Positions 44,401-56,120 of a DNA stretch of 64,000 nucleotides are shown piece after piece (positions within the stretch are counted from its first letter, which is position 1; each line of letters starts with the position of its first letter). The stretch covers positions 202,063 through 266,062 of the forward strand of contig JAJGQC010000670.1 of assembly GCA_021014325.1 (NCBI GenBank). Reading direction: 5' to 3'. Both the position numbers and the translations under genes were made by a program. Origin of the DNA: Plazaster borealis (Eukaryota; Echinodermata; Asteroidea; Forcipulatida; Labidiasteridae). Under the pieces are notes generated by a model. It ran no database searches. It was not told where the DNA came from and saw only the letters and a list, made by a program, of their open reading frames with translations.

Positions 44401-47400
44401 GGGTGGCTTTAAGACTCAATCTTCTTTGCGTACTTTAGAAATGAATAAACACACTCACCTGCTCAGCAATGAGCTTGCGCGTCTTGTTGGCCATCTTGTT
44501 GGCATACTGAGTCACTTTGTCCATCATCATCTTCTGCCGCATGGTTTCCATGATGGTCTCCTCCAAGCGCATCTTCTCTAGGAATTCACGCTCGATTTGT
44601 TTGCGCAGGGAATTCACTTCATTCATCCGCAGCGTTCGTTCCTGGAATTGTTAAGGTTTTTTCAAACATAGGAAGAGAAAATATGTCAGTATCTATTTGA
44701 CTTGGGGAGTATACTATTAACTCTTTCAATTGTTCAAAATTTGTTAAATATTTTTTTCTTAATCTTAACCAATTCTGTACTCAGTCTTCGGTTGAAAAAA
44801 ACAAAAAACTAAAAGTCACACTAAGCGGCAAGTGACTGCCGTTTTTTATATCTATAACTCAATAAAATAGTTCCCCTTCATGTTACACCCTTTTGCTTTG
44901 AGGTGAATAAGTGTCTAACCGTAGTTGTCCTCGTGAGGGCCTGCTCCGTTTCATGCAACATTCTGGTGTAGGTGCTGTAGTCCTGCTTAATTTGTTCCTG
45001 TTTGGACTGGCATGAGGAGATGAGCTTCTTCACCGTGTTCATGTCCGCCTCGTTCTTGTTCAGCAGGATCGTCAGCGTCTCGTTGTTGTCCTGCTCCTTC
45101 AGGATGGATTTGCGGTAGCCATCGATCTCTGTCTGTAAGGAGAGGATGTGCTGCTTCTGTTGGCTGTCGGAGAGAGGGGTGAAGGAGATTTAGATGGTGC
45201 AAAATATTCACTTTTCTTGGTAACTTTTTCCAGGGAGTTGACCAACCATTTGAAACCATTCAACTGCTCAGATAATGTATGGTGGCACAACTGTACAGAA
45301 CTGTGTACATGTGTGTACTTATCATATTCCAGGCTGGCATATATTATTAAAAACCACGTTGGATGATATTGAATGGTCAGACAGGAGGGCCGACTGCTTA
45401 CTGAAAATTCCTGAGAAATTGTCTTGCAGGCCTAGATTCCCCCCTACTCTTAAAGCTCTCAGATGTTACAATTCAGGTTTACAGACTCTGTGCATCACCA
45501 GAAATACAAAACTACGATTTGGACAAAATGCCGACTATTTCTGTCCCCCTTTGGTGACTGCTTAACATCTTTCTAGAAAATTTCCTGAAGAAAAACAATC
45601 CTGAGAATTCACATACCTGCAATGGGTGTGGTCTTGTCACATATAACAAGCCATTTGATTGGCCGTGATTAGACCGATAGGCCAGAAGGGGATGATCAGA
45701 TCAACCAATAAGGAGCAAGGACTCACCTGAGTGCTTCCTGCATGGCAGCGTGTGCTTCGTCACGTCTTCTCATGCCAATAATACTGCTATTCCACTGCTG
45801 ATACAGCTGCTTTCTCTCCAGGTTGATTGACTGCATCAAAATGTTAAACATCATAAACCTTTAAATATAAACGGAGTGCCTGTGGCAAGTGGAAGGACAA
45901 GGCCGAATTTGCAGTGAAAAGAATATTTATAAACACTGTACGCAAGTGCTTTAATCTCAAGTTCCGGGCCCAATTTCAATAAGCTGTAAGCAGAAAAAAT
46001 TGCTTTTCATTTATTTATTTTTGTTTAGCTAAATTTACTGGAGAAAGTATTCTGGCTGGTAACTATTGTGCTGGTAACCAATATATAAAAAATGTTGGAG
46101 TCTGGTATAGCGCAAATATCCACCAATAACCAATAAGGTGCTCAGGGCGCTGGAACAAAGAGAAACACTTTTTAAGACCGGTTTTGAAGTTTATGAATTA
46201 TGAGACCCATTTACACACTCAGCACCAGTAAGTGTAATCAGTAAGTCTCAGCTTCAAACTAAGCAATTTTGTTTTCGATATTTACCAATCCTGTACTTTT
46301 TTTCTTCAAACAGATTACCCCAACCTTTGATTTAACACACCTCGATTTCCAGACGAGCTTCTGAGAGGGCCTCCTTAGCTGCCTTCGTCTCTTCACCCTG
46401 TGCATAAAACTGGGCTTCATAGAGAGATATCTGCTCTCTCAGCTTGTCTACATTCTCGGTCAACCTGTCAACATACAAATCCTGCAAAACAAGACAAGAA
46501 ACTGTCAATAAGATGAAGGAAACTCGAGGTACATTTTAAATATAAAACCCTATCTATTTTCATAGTTGGAATCAATCTAAGATTATTTTTATGTCAATTT
46601 AAGCTTTACTTCATGTTTTTTCCAATGAAGAAGTAAATATTATGAAGGCGTTTAGAATTGTTGAACATCAGCTGATAGTGAACGCTTTTTTCATCAAAGT
46701 AACATGCTCAAACAAATCTTCACTCAATTAAGTTGTTTTGAATGATAAATTATATTCAACCGTCATGATATCAGGCATGATATCGATCCTTGGAAAAAAG
46801 TAGGTAAATCTTTTTGGCACAAGGGCTGACCCACTTGTTCATAAGGAGTAGGGTTTAATGGACTTTTCAGGCTATTTATTCACAGTTTTACTGATTGTTC
46901 CAAGGGCCAACAAATTGGAAATCAGACTAATGTAGGAAGGACTTATGTAGGTACCATGACTGTAGTACACTGATTTTTACTCCAAGGTGAAAACAAGTAA
47001 ACAGGCACAAGCTACACTTCCTAACCTCAAAGTTAATTAACCTTTCACTCGCCGACCGGTCGCTAGCGACCGGTTTAAATCCCTTCAAAAAAATATTTGT
47101 AAAAACAAAAAATAAAGGTTGCATGGCCACACAGTTTCCTGGGGTTTTGTTTTTTTTTGCAAAAATCGAGTAAACAATGATTGTGTCCTTACAATCAATT
47201 TATCACTAAAATAAATGGTGCATAAAAAGGGTTAACTGGTTAATTTAAAAGCAATATGAGTTACACGATTTCCATGCTCTTGATTTTCTCTATTTAAAGA
47301 CACTGGACACCTTTGGTAATTGTCAAAGACCAGTCTTTTCACTTGGTGTATCTCAACATATGCACAAAATAACAAACCTGTGAAAATTTGAACTCAATTG

Positions 47401-50400
47401 GTCATCAAAGTTGCAAGATAATAATGGAAGAAAAAACACCCTGGTCACACGATGTTGTGTGCTTTCAGATGCTTGAATTCGAGACCTCACGCGTGAGGTC
47501 TAACAATAAATTCAAATATTTTACTGAGAAATTACATTTTTCTCACAAACGACGTTACTTCAGAGGGAGCCGTTTCTCACAATGTTTTATACTATCAACA
47601 GCTCTCCATTGATCGTTACCAAGTAAGTTTTTATGCTAACAATTATTTTGAGTAATTACCAATAGTGTCCAGTGCCTTTAATTCCTTGTCGTCATGTTTA
47701 TATTGTTACTTTATTAAATAGGCCATATGCACACATGCGCCATCATTCTTCATTCTTTTGATCGTCTTAATATATGCATTTTTTTTAAATCCTATTGTGT
47801 TGGTTGTAGCTTGGGTCATCCTATCCTTTGGTGTACCCAATCTACAAAAAACATAACTTAGGGGGCCCATATTCGACAAGCTATGCTTCTTATGGACCCC
47901 CTCCACTTCCTAGCATTGTTAAATATTACATTATTTTTTCTTTTCCACTGTATTATGTATGGTTCCAACTTCACGTCTCTGCTTACCGAAAGAAGAAAAA
48001 AATCCCTGCTAAACGGAAGCCTATATCACAGTTAAGAAAGGAATTTTGGCTTGTGCGTGTGGGTACTTCACAAAACCAAGCACTTTTTACTTACGCAGCT
48101 AGCAAAGACATATCAGGACACGATTTCATAGCTACTTAAGCAGAAAATATTGCTTAACATTTCAGCAGAAATGAGCAGAATACCAGTCACAAATTGTACA
48201 TGTGACATGGTAGTTTGGCTTGTAACCTTATTCTGGTAAGCATATATTTGTTGTGCTTAACTACTTGTTGTGCTTAAGCAGCTCCATGAAATTTTGCCCT
48301 GGTGACAGTTTTAGCCCTAAGGCAAAACAGACCAATTTGCCCTAATTTGGACCTTAAATGGACAGCAGTGTCTACAACAAACATAACCAATGGCATTCTC
48401 ACAAACAGCCTTCACAATTCTAACACAGTTTTGTTTTCTGACAACATGGAAACCTGTGAACTCTGATCAAGCAGAGGGGCAAAACATGCAGTTGGATTTG
48501 ATGTAGATTGGTTATAAGTGGTCTGGTTCAGCCTGACCCAACCTGTCTCTGTTTGTCGGTCTCTGCAAGATTGACTTCGCTATCCGCCTTCTCCGCTGCC
48601 CGTCTCATCACAGCTATGTCCCCACGGATGTCTTCCTTGGCGTTGGTCATGTAGAACAGATGGAGTGCCAGATTCTCTACCTCCGTCTGCAAGCTTGAGG
48701 CTAGAGTACAATAAGGAAAGCAAAACAAAATCTGCAAGTGATCAGGGCCGAAATTCATGGCTCTGCTTACCGTACGCAAAAGAATCAGCGCTTACGGAAG
48801 CAGGGAATTCAATGCTTTATACATCAAGAGTATTTCACAGGTTAGCAGGGAATTTCTGCTTGTGCGTGGTGTATTCCGTGTTACTTGGTATTCTTGACTT
48901 ACATTGCTAGCGAGGAAATTCGACGCTTGCCCTGTAAGCAAAGAATGGTGATCGCAAGTGCCAATTCGACGGTAAGCAGAGCCATGAAATTTGGCCCAGA
49001 TTTAGTCAATGTATACAGCTTTAAATAGAAGGACTTATAAAAGAAAACTGAGCGCCACATTGTCTGATAACTGGGAGTTTGATTGTTTGCGGTACCCACA
49101 GCTAATTATAGGATTCAAACTTGTCTCATCACCGGATGAACTTGATGTTCTAGTGCTTTGCTGATTGCAGATGGTTATGGGCTCCAATCCCACCCAAGCT
49201 ACCTGTGGATTTGTTTTGGCAGGACTTAGAAAAGCACCGAGTATATTGTGCTTAGGCACCTTCTCAAAACTATTTCAGGATAACTTGCGGATAGACTTCT
49301 CCTCAGTTGATTTTCCAACGCGCAAGATATCCCCAAGCAGTCCAATTATATTGTGGATAAGTTTGAGGGGAAAGTATTGCAACAAGACCAGGCAAATTGT
49401 TTACAAGATGAGTAAACCACAGACCTTAAGATTCTTATCTAATGGAAACCACAAGGAGGCACTTCATTGACTTCCCAGAAGTACTAAGACTAATGTGTGT
49501 CCATGAGCAAGAGGCATGTCACAAGAACATTACCAAGGGCTATGAGACTTATGAGTTGGCCAAACCACAGATTTCTTCAGTGGGGAGTCTGTCAACATAC
49601 TTGCGGATGAAATGAGAACTCATTCTGAAAAAAATCAATCCACAAGTTATTCTCAATGATTTATCCTTTGTGGATAAACTATCCTGAAATAGTTTTGAGA
49701 GGGTGCCTTAGTATACACCAGACAAGCCATTCGTCAGTTCAAAAAGGCAAAATCTAAAAAATATGAATGATTTTGTTCAACACAGACAAGTCACTCACCA
49801 TCTTTACGCTGCTGCATCACATTGCCCTGCGTGTCTTTATACATGCCTCGCACCTCCTGAAGCTGCTCCTCGCACTGCTGCCGCTGGCGTGCCATGTTGC
49901 TCAGCTCGTCGTGTCGCTTCTCTAGGTACATCTGCAGTCGTGCAAGCTCCTGTTGAAGGCCGTAGAGATTGACACCGAGTTCCTCTCGTTCTTTACGCTT
50001 GCTTCTGAGTGCTTCGCTGAGCTCCCTTAGCTCCAGGGACACCTTGGTGCTCTGTTTCGTCAGGTGGTCATTAAGGGCAGTCTGGAATCGCCTCATCAAG
50101 GGCTGTTAGTCGGGGGAAAGTAAATTTGAAAACAAGATGAAATCTCTGGCCAACTTGTGAAGGAACAATATCGATTCTTAAAGGCAAAATAAACAGTATG
50201 CTTAAATAAATTATACATACAGTCGACTCGTTATAACGAGGTCCGCCGGACTGGCCCATTTTCCTCGTATTATCCAAACCTCGTCTTAAACGCAGCGCGC
50301 TAAATATAGATACACACGTCATCATTGTGCATGCACACAACACGTGTACGTGCATATACACTTGTGCTAGCCTGCACGGAGCTGTTTGCTTACCAGAACA

Positions 50401-53400
50401 GCCATTACGAGCATCCTGTACACAAGAATATCATTACTTAATGTCTTTTATTGAGTGATTAATCATGGAAATTTAATATTTTGTACAATTTATGATAACA
50501 ATATAGCAAAGAGATGTCAACTTGCCGTTCAGCGACAGCGGATTCTGTACCGTAGCGCATGGTATGAACATGATGCATGCACTGAACGTTCATTTTCGTT
50601 GGTGATCGACATGAAGTATATGATAACAGCATGTCAAGCGTGGGACACCAGCGAGATGTTTCTGGAGTTCCGTTGCACATGGACTTGCTTCAGTTACTTT
50701 GCAGTTTCCTTTTTTAATATTGTTTCATTTTTCAATAAAGATAATGTGTTGTGATTTCTCTTTTTAAATGTTATTATTGAATTAATAAAATCTGTGCGTA
50801 TCCGTGTCTTTTAAAATAATTCCTTTTTAATTGTTATTCTTGAATTAATAAAATCTTTTATTTGAAAAAAAGGCTCCACTAAAAAAAAACCTAGAACAGC
50901 AGTTATGTTTTTGAAGTTTTGCATGGATGAAACGAGCAAGGATTAATAATTAAAACCCCCCAAATACTGCCGAGTGCGTTCGCCTACATGAATTTATTAA
51001 ATAAGCGGCATGTGTTTGAAATTGAGGATTGTCAGGGACTAACCTTTGGTGGTTTTGAGCCACGCGCGTGATTTAAGCCCTCCATTGTCTGCTTGGGTAA
51101 ACCAGTCCGTTGAATAGACTGGTGGCACTCTACGAGCACCATGCAATTATCACCTCTATTGTATTCGGGGTTTAAGGGCTTCATGTCATTTCTCAACCTT
51201 GACGAAGGTAAGCGTTTCTTACACAATTATTCCGGGTCTCGCTACAAACGTCTGAAAACAATACATTTTGTCCCAGGGGACCGCAAAATTACCTCGTATT
51301 ATCCGTGTTCTCGCTACTACCGAGCTCGTATAATCAATTTTTAAATGCATTGAAACACGCACGGGGCAGTTCGGGACCGGCAAAAAACCTTGTATTAACC
51401 GGAACCTCGTAACATGCGAGCTCGTATTAACGGGAGTCGACTGTAGTATTTACCAAACAACTACTAAAACTAAATCCTGATTCAAAGGACACATAAATGC
51501 TGTACTTCTCTAGTCATAGAAACCCAAGGACACCTATTCCTTCAAATTGTTTTTGATAATTTGCTCCATTTTTTGAATTAAACTCGTCATGATGATGATT
51601 TCCTATCAAGGAGGATAGGTGACAAAAACTTACGTGATCAGGATCCAAAACCACCATCTCGCTCTCATCGTCAGAAATGTCAGATTCTCCACCAACACCA
51701 TCTTCCCCTTCTTCTTCCTCCTCCTCCTCCTGGTCACTGTCTACTTGTGTCGGCTCTGTGTGTCTGGGTCGGTCATCCCCGCCACCCCTGCTTCCACCAG
51801 CACCTTGAGATTTATAAAGAATAGAAACACTTAACAACAGACCGATCCGTTTAAACCAAAATTATTCAAAATGTACTCAGTCAGTTTCCCTTGTGGTTTA
51901 TTACTTGATATTTGAAATAAAAAGTTCCATCCCCTTGAGGATGATCCCTCTGCTGCCGTTTCCCAGGTTGTATCGTCAACTTGGGTGTGATCTCTGGCTA
52001 TAAGTTTACAGGTTGAATGGTTTCTGACTGGCACCCCCGAACAAAGATATTGACAAAATAGGGAGACCGTCAATATAGGGCTAGATAGCTCAGTTGGTAG
52101 AGTGCTGGCATGTTTATCCAGAGGTTGCAGGTTCAAGTCCCACTGTAATCAATTTTTCTTTGTTTAACCCAAAATTATTTTAAAATTTACCTAGTCAATT
52201 TCCCTTGTGGTATATTACTTGATAGATGAAATCATATTACAAAATGTAAACATGCTTTCTTTTTTATAGTTAACTTGCTCGATGATCATGGGGTGGGGAG
52301 AGACACATGTTCAACCCATGTGAGTGCTGGTGCTTTGATATGATGGGAGGGCTTAATGGATTGGTGTTTTAGTCTTAATAAAATAATAAGGGTTGAATAC
52401 TCACCAGTTACACCTCTACTGTACCCTCCTGCTCCTCATCGAACTGATCCTGACCAACGCTCTTAGCAGCCAACGGAGATTGTCTAGTTGATGAGCCCGG
52501 TCTGGTTGCTGACCCAGGTCTGGTAGCAGAGCCTGGTCTATCCACAGAGGCAGACACAGGTCTGGAGACTTCGGCTGGCTGCTCAACAGAGGGTGGTCTT
52601 CTTGAAGAAGGTGGTCGCTGGGCAGATCCTGGTCGCTGGGCAGAGCCTGGTTTCTCAGCTGATCCTGGTTGCTGGGCAGATCCTGGTCGTTGGGCAGATC
52701 CTGGTCGTTGGGCAGATCCTGGTCGCTGGGCAGAGCCTGGTCGCTGGGCAGAGCCTGGTTTCTCAGCTGATCCTGGTTGCTGGGGAGATCCTGGTCCTTG
52801 AGCAGAGCCTGGTCGTTGAGCAGAGTGTGGTCGCTGGGCAGAGCCAGGTTTCTCAGCTGATCCTGGTTGCTGGGCAGAGCCTGGTCGTTGAGCAGAGCCT
52901 GGTCGTTGGGCAGAACCCGGTCACTGGGCAGAGCCTGGTTTCTCAGCTGATCCTGGTTGCTGGGCAGAGCCTGGTCTCTGAACAGAGCCTGGCCGTTCTT
53001 CCGACCCGGCCTTTGAGCTGATCCTGGTTTCCCAGAAAGTAGGCGGTCAGGAGTTTGGGGCTTACCCACTGAGGCTGCTGAGCCAGCTCTTTGTGCCGAG
53101 GCTGGTCTAGCAGCTGACGGGGGCCGGTCAGCAGAAGGCGCTCACTGAGGATCCTCTTCTGCTCTGCCTTGATCTTGGACAGATCCAGCTCTGGAAGCTT
53201 TCTGGGCAGAGGATGGTCTTTGGCCAGATGCTAGTCGCTCTTTTGAAGCTGGACGTTCCCCTGAGGCTGGTCTGCTACCTTCCCCATCAGGCACTTCAGA
53301 AGTATCATTTTCTCTAAACTAAAGATCAGCGTTCAAAGAGTTTTTCATTACACCGCAGTCTCAAATTAAAAAAAACTATCCAATGAAAGTTGTTCTCTTT

Positions 53401-55843
53401 GTCAAGACTGTATATTTTCCATAGCCACAGCTTCATGTACATGTGTGTCCTCTTTTTGACCATTGAATATACTTTCTGAATTAATCTAGTGGTTCCCCCC
53501 CAAACAAAAATAACACAACTACAACAACCTGAAGATGGTTTTTAGTATCTTATGCATTTAGTTGGTCTTTAGTAAATTCACCACAAAAGTTTCTCAGTAA
53601 TACAAGAGCCTTACACTACGGCATATAAGTATCAAACACAATAGTTTCCTATATAATATGGTTCATTAAGCAGTATTTTCTTTGCGTCTTCTTCATGTCA
53701 GATCATAGTAGATTTACCTCTTGCAGTGCTTTGACATTTAGTTCTCCTGCAACCTCCATCATGTTTGACTTGTCATCACCATCCACTGCCTCCCCACCAT
53801 CAACTGCCTTCTCTCCATCTAAGGTTTTAACATCAGATGAGATGGATAACTTTACTAATTGTGCAAGCTTGATCAGTGAGTGTATTAGATGAAACAGACA
53901 CAAATGCCTGATAATTTATGGAGGCAACAGAGGCAATCGCCTTGGTGCCCTTTGAAATAGTCCAGTAGAAATTTACTTTTCCCTCAAAATAGGTGTCTTT
54001 TACTATTAGGAAAAACTGCCTTGCCCTTACAAGTACAAAGTGTCAGGTTTCTGATACCAGGGTTCTCCCAAGCACAAATTTGCATATGGGGTTGATACGA
54101 GCAAATTGCTGGCGGATAAGGAAAACAATATATAGTTATTTATTTTTATTTTGTTTTCACTTCAGATCTAATTCACAACAAATTATAAAGATTGCAAAGT
54201 AGGATTTTTAAAATTAAATAGAAACACCAATTAAAAAATATTCCGATGACCTTGTTTCAAGTCAGCGTGCTTGGACCAAACTCCCAAAATTTAGGATCCG
54301 AATTCCCAACTGTTTTGAAAAATCCTGGGAGAACCCGGGATACAACGCAACAGACCTTGTGCATTGTTGTGAACCCACCACCATCTTTGAGGTAAAACAT
54401 TTATTGACATGGCGCACAAGATGGGCCAATGAGATGAGTAAACTTGTTTGTCTACTTTTATGATATGAGAGGATGCCCTACTTCGGTGATGTCATTGTGT
54501 CATTTCTACAGTGGCCTTAGAAACTGAAGACATAAATTTATTCAAAATTTTAAGTTTTTTTTTTTTTTTTTGGGGGGGGGTACAATACAATGTTCGATTT
54601 AATGATTCTTTTACTTATTATTATTGATACATCCTACAAAAGAAGGTACAACAAACCAAATCGGGATTTAATCGTGGGGAAGAGGTTGTTTCACTGCACT
54701 CACCTTGGGGAGGGGTTCTTCTGCTGGATTTTAATACTGTTCAGCAGTTTCAGGAGTCTCTTCCACCAACTGATCTTTTAAACATTCAATATAGAGAATA
54801 TTGAAAAAATATAAAGAACAAATCACAACTTATAACCTTGCATGATTTTTGGTACTATATAAAAGCATAGATTTGGAGAACAGAAAATGATTGTCGTGAG
54901 CAATTGACAATTGTAAACGAATTCACGAATGCCTGTCTTTTGAGAAGCCAGACAGCCAGTGGCCAGTTGGCAGGTACGGTAGGACTTAGTACTAGAGTAG
55001 GTGATTTTCTGAATATTTTGACATGTCTTTTAGTTTTTAATTTTAGATTAACAAGATGGAACATCATCCCCGATCCCCCGCCCCAACCCTTGACCATATT
55101 TTAAAGGAACATTACAGAATTGGTTTTTGCTAACAAACCAGTTGCTGGCAGTGTAAGCACTTTATACAATCCACCATATACAGAAACTGACAAACCTGTA
55201 GATGTTTTAGATCGATCGGCCATTTGGGTTACGAGAAAATAGTGAAAAACCGATTACAAATTTGCATGTGTTATACAATGCATGAATAAAACGCTCATGA
55301 GCGATAAACTCCAATCGGAAATTAGTTTTATTTATTTCTCATAAAAAATGGCATTTCAGACAGAAATATTTCTAGAGATGTTTTCTACTAACTAGGCATC
55401 ATCATGACCAGATGACTAGACCGGTTTTTTTTTAAAGTTTTATGTAAATCTGTGATCATAAAGAAAATTGTAATTACCAGTTCTGTAACGTTCCTTTAAG
55501 TAAGTATGCCTTTTTAGAATGTATTAATATTATTCAATTGTTACACATTTTGGACTTTCAACGACTCATCAATTATTGTCATCATCATGATCATTCGTGT
55601 AAGAAGACTGAATCACATGAGAACGATCCGACACGACAGTAAAGAACTAAAATATAAAAAAATTAACCCAAAACATCATGACAGATTATCAACTATTTTG
55701 CGTTAATCGTGCCATTATTGAATACCCGGTGAAAAGAATTATATTAAAATAAAAGTTGAGAATGCACCTTCTATTAATTTTAGATTTTGTTAAAAGAAAA
55801 ATGCGTATTTTGAAAAAGATTACCTGTCTTCGGTATCTGCCAT
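38415..55843 (-). CDS. CCDC40: CCDC40, axonemal 96-nm ruler coiled-coil protein
   Basis: CCDC40 with CCDC39 forms the molecular ruler of motile-cilia doublets that positions inner dynein arms and the nexin-dynein regulatory complex. Well-supported exons on the minus strand: 51803-51634, 50102-49799, 48700-48543, 46481-46341, 45830-45727, 45163-44920, 44641-44459, 43292-43047, 42077-41864, 41293-41032, 40407-40257, 39761-39603, 39184-39026, 38663-38415. All are GT-AG with phases that join. Diagnostic motifs: acidic EMVVLDPDH then [42 protein letters not shown]. Most of the protein is heptad-rich coiled coil; the stop follows GVGEEEQ. Tentative 5' exons: 53318-52425 (repeat-rich, see separate entry), 53867-53718, perhaps 54774-54704 (contains an in-frame TAA), and a first exon 55843-55824 starting MADTED. 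The 5' part is much less certain than the core. Confidence 0.93.
38745..38835. repeat. Isolated, divergent copy of the 116-bp satellite unit
   Basis: CTACTGTCTGATGACAGTTG, then ACGCCAGCCTGCT and GTACACAGATAG, resemble the TBC1D16 minisatellite at 10.7-11.9 kb. It lies in the last CCDC40 intron. Confidence 0.6.
39845..40205. repeat. 25-bp minisatellite in a CCDC40 intron
   Basis: About 14 copies of a 25 bp unit (GTGAAATCCCAATCCCACAG plus a variable AGTAAC/TCAAA spacer), periodic at 39,964, 39,989 and 40,014. It lies between the exons 39,761-39,603 and 40,407-40,257. Minus-strand open frames with WDF repeats are its shadow. Confidence 0.92.
45164..45726. other. CCDC40 intron without recognised content
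   Basis: A plus-strand open frame (45,275-45,565) has no splice or family support. I see no repeat here. Confidence 0.4.
45966..46090. mobile_element. GGGCCC-type MITE fragment
   Basis: GGGCCCAATTTCAATAAGCT followed by a TGCTTT...GTAACC region; the right end is not visible. Confidence 0.45.
47294..47681. mobile_element. TTAA-flanked MITE with a different central palindrome
   Basis: Left TTAAAGACACTGGACACCTT, right ATAGTGTCCAGTGCCTTTAA. Same arms as 37,085-37,460, but the core palindrome is GACCTCACGCGTGAGGTC (18 bp, perfect). It lies in a CCDC40 intron. Confidence 0.78.
48122..48300. mobile_element. GGGCCC-type MITE
   Basis: ATTTCATAGCTACTTAAGCA at the left and AAGCAGCTCCATGAAATTTT at the right, with the shared interior GTACATGTGACATGGTAGTT. 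Confidence 0.6.
48744..48998. mobile_element. Palindromic MITE with GGCTCTGCTTACG ends
   Basis: Left AGGGCCGAAATTCATGGCTC, right GGTAAGCAGAGCCATGAAAT. It starts 44 bases 5' (on the minus strand) of the CCDC40 exon 48,700-48,543. Confidence 0.65.
50220..51443. mobile_element. Non-autonomous pogo/Tigger-like DNA transposon, 1.2 kb
   Basis: The left end CAGTCGACTCGTTATAACGA is preceded by TA, and the right end TTAACGGGAGTCGACTG is followed by TA. Both terminal regions are rich in CTCGTA(T/A)TA motifs (CCTCGTATTATCC appears inside both). CAGT...ACTG ends with a TA duplication are typical of the Tc1/mariner-pogo group. No long transposase frame remains. It lies in the CCDC40 intron between exons 51,634 and 50,102. 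Confidence 0.78.
52045..52190 (+). mobile_element. Short tRNA-like SINE
   Basis: A-box TAGCTCAGTTGGTAGAGTGC and B-box GCAGGTTCAAGTCCCAC, with flanks GATATTGACAAAATAGGGAG and CTTTGTTTAACCCAAAAT matching the copy at 16,988-17,125. The ends do not pair as an acceptor stem. Confidence 0.65.
52425..53318 (-). CDS. CCDC40: CCDC40 N-terminal repeat exon (frame interrupted)
   Basis: A large exon rich in Pro, Ser, Ala, Gln, Arg. It opens [19 protein letters not shown] and then carries about 24 copies of a 15-base unit coding PGSAQ (variants QPGSAEK, RPGSAQ), closing [12 protein letters not shown]. My donor GTACAG at 52,424 gives the phase needed by the next exon; a stronger-looking GTGAGT at 52,405 lies beyond an in-frame TAA. 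The exon is 894 bases, one short of the length its flanking phases require, and one break is visible near 53,005 at a GGG. An in-frame TGA near 53,146 remains unexplained. The other exon frames also stay open because the unit is 15 bases, so the reading frame rests on the junction phases. Confidence 0.55.
53718..53867 (-). CDS. Possible CCDC40 N-terminal exon
   Basis: A 150-base open segment ([20 protein letters not shown] ... VKALQE) with acceptor AAG at 53,868 and donor GTAAAT. Phase is 0/0 and joins the 53,318 exon. It is acidic, as N-termini of this family are, but sequence conservation is too low for certainty. Confidence 0.5.
54350..54512. mobile_element. MITE with TAGACCTTATGCA-type inverted ends, diverged
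   Basis: Left CAGACCTTGTGCATTGTTGT, right GGTGATGTCATTGTGTCATT; the interior resembles ATCTTTGAGGTAAAAC of the other copies. Confidence 0.5.
54704..54774 (-). other. Possible CCDC40 exon with an in-frame stop
   Basis: A strong donor (CCCCAAG then GTGAGT) and an acceptor at 54,775. The frame [13 protein letters not shown] ... NPAEEPLPK is acidic and joins the next exon in phase, but a TAA interrupts it. It may be an alternative or dead exon, or carry a base error. Confidence 0.3.
55101..55499. mobile_element. TTAA-flanked MITE, second subfamily
   Basis: Left TTAAAGGAACATTACAGAAT, right CAGTTCTGTAACGTTCCTTTAA-type end. A 399 bp non-coding element in the presumed CCDC40 first intron. Confidence 0.75.
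55824..55843 (-). CDS. Candidate CCDC40 first coding exon (MADTED)
   Basis: The ATG at 55,843 is followed by MADTED and a donor AG/GTAATC. The exon ends with two bases of a codon; no downstream candidate exon matches that phase exactly, so a small exon may be missing. The upstream X-box-like motif supports its being the 5' end. Confidence 0.4.
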
Positions 55844-55853
55844 TTCGCTTGTT

Positions 55854-55866
55854 GTTGCTATGCATC
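55854..55866 (-). promoter_or_regulatory. Partial X-box (RFX site) near the CCDC40 start
   Basis: The plus strand reads GTTGCTATGCATC. The half GTTGCT fits the GTTRCY half-site exactly; after a 1-base spacer the other half matches 4 of 6 positions. It is about 11 bases 5' of the candidate ATG. RFX factors drive motile-cilia genes, so location and gene fit, but one good half-site can occur by chance. Confidence 0.35.
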
Positions 55867-55984
55867 GTCAATAGAACCACACAGGTAACCATGTCACTTG
55901 TTTGCAAAGCGTGCGTTGTCCGTAGTACCAGTGCCTTTTCTCTCCGATATGCGCTGCTGAACGACTATTTTTTTTAACTATACC

Positions 55985-56120
55985 TAAGTTTGAATGTCAG
56001 ACAACTCGTCCGTCGTACAACTCGCCAGTCAGACAACTCGACGGGTCACACAACTCTACTGGTCAGACAACTCGACGGCTTGTATGTTCGACCGTAAGAC
56101 AAGTCGACTTTTGATCAGAC
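55985..56120. repeat. ~23-bp degenerate repeat upstream of CCDC40
   Basis: About five copies of GTCAGACAACTCGACGG-like units (GTCAGACAACTCGTCCG, GTCAGACAACTCGACGG and variants). Confidence 0.65.

Noticed and set aside
52080..52152. tRNA gene candidate with good A and B boxes (also 17,030 and 33,600)
   Set aside because: The acceptor-stem ends do not pair and the flanks are shared among copies, so these are SINEs.
52593..53021. 142-residue plus-strand frame of LVAGQSLV repeats
   Set aside because: Antisense shadow of the 15 bp coding minisatellite of CCDC40.
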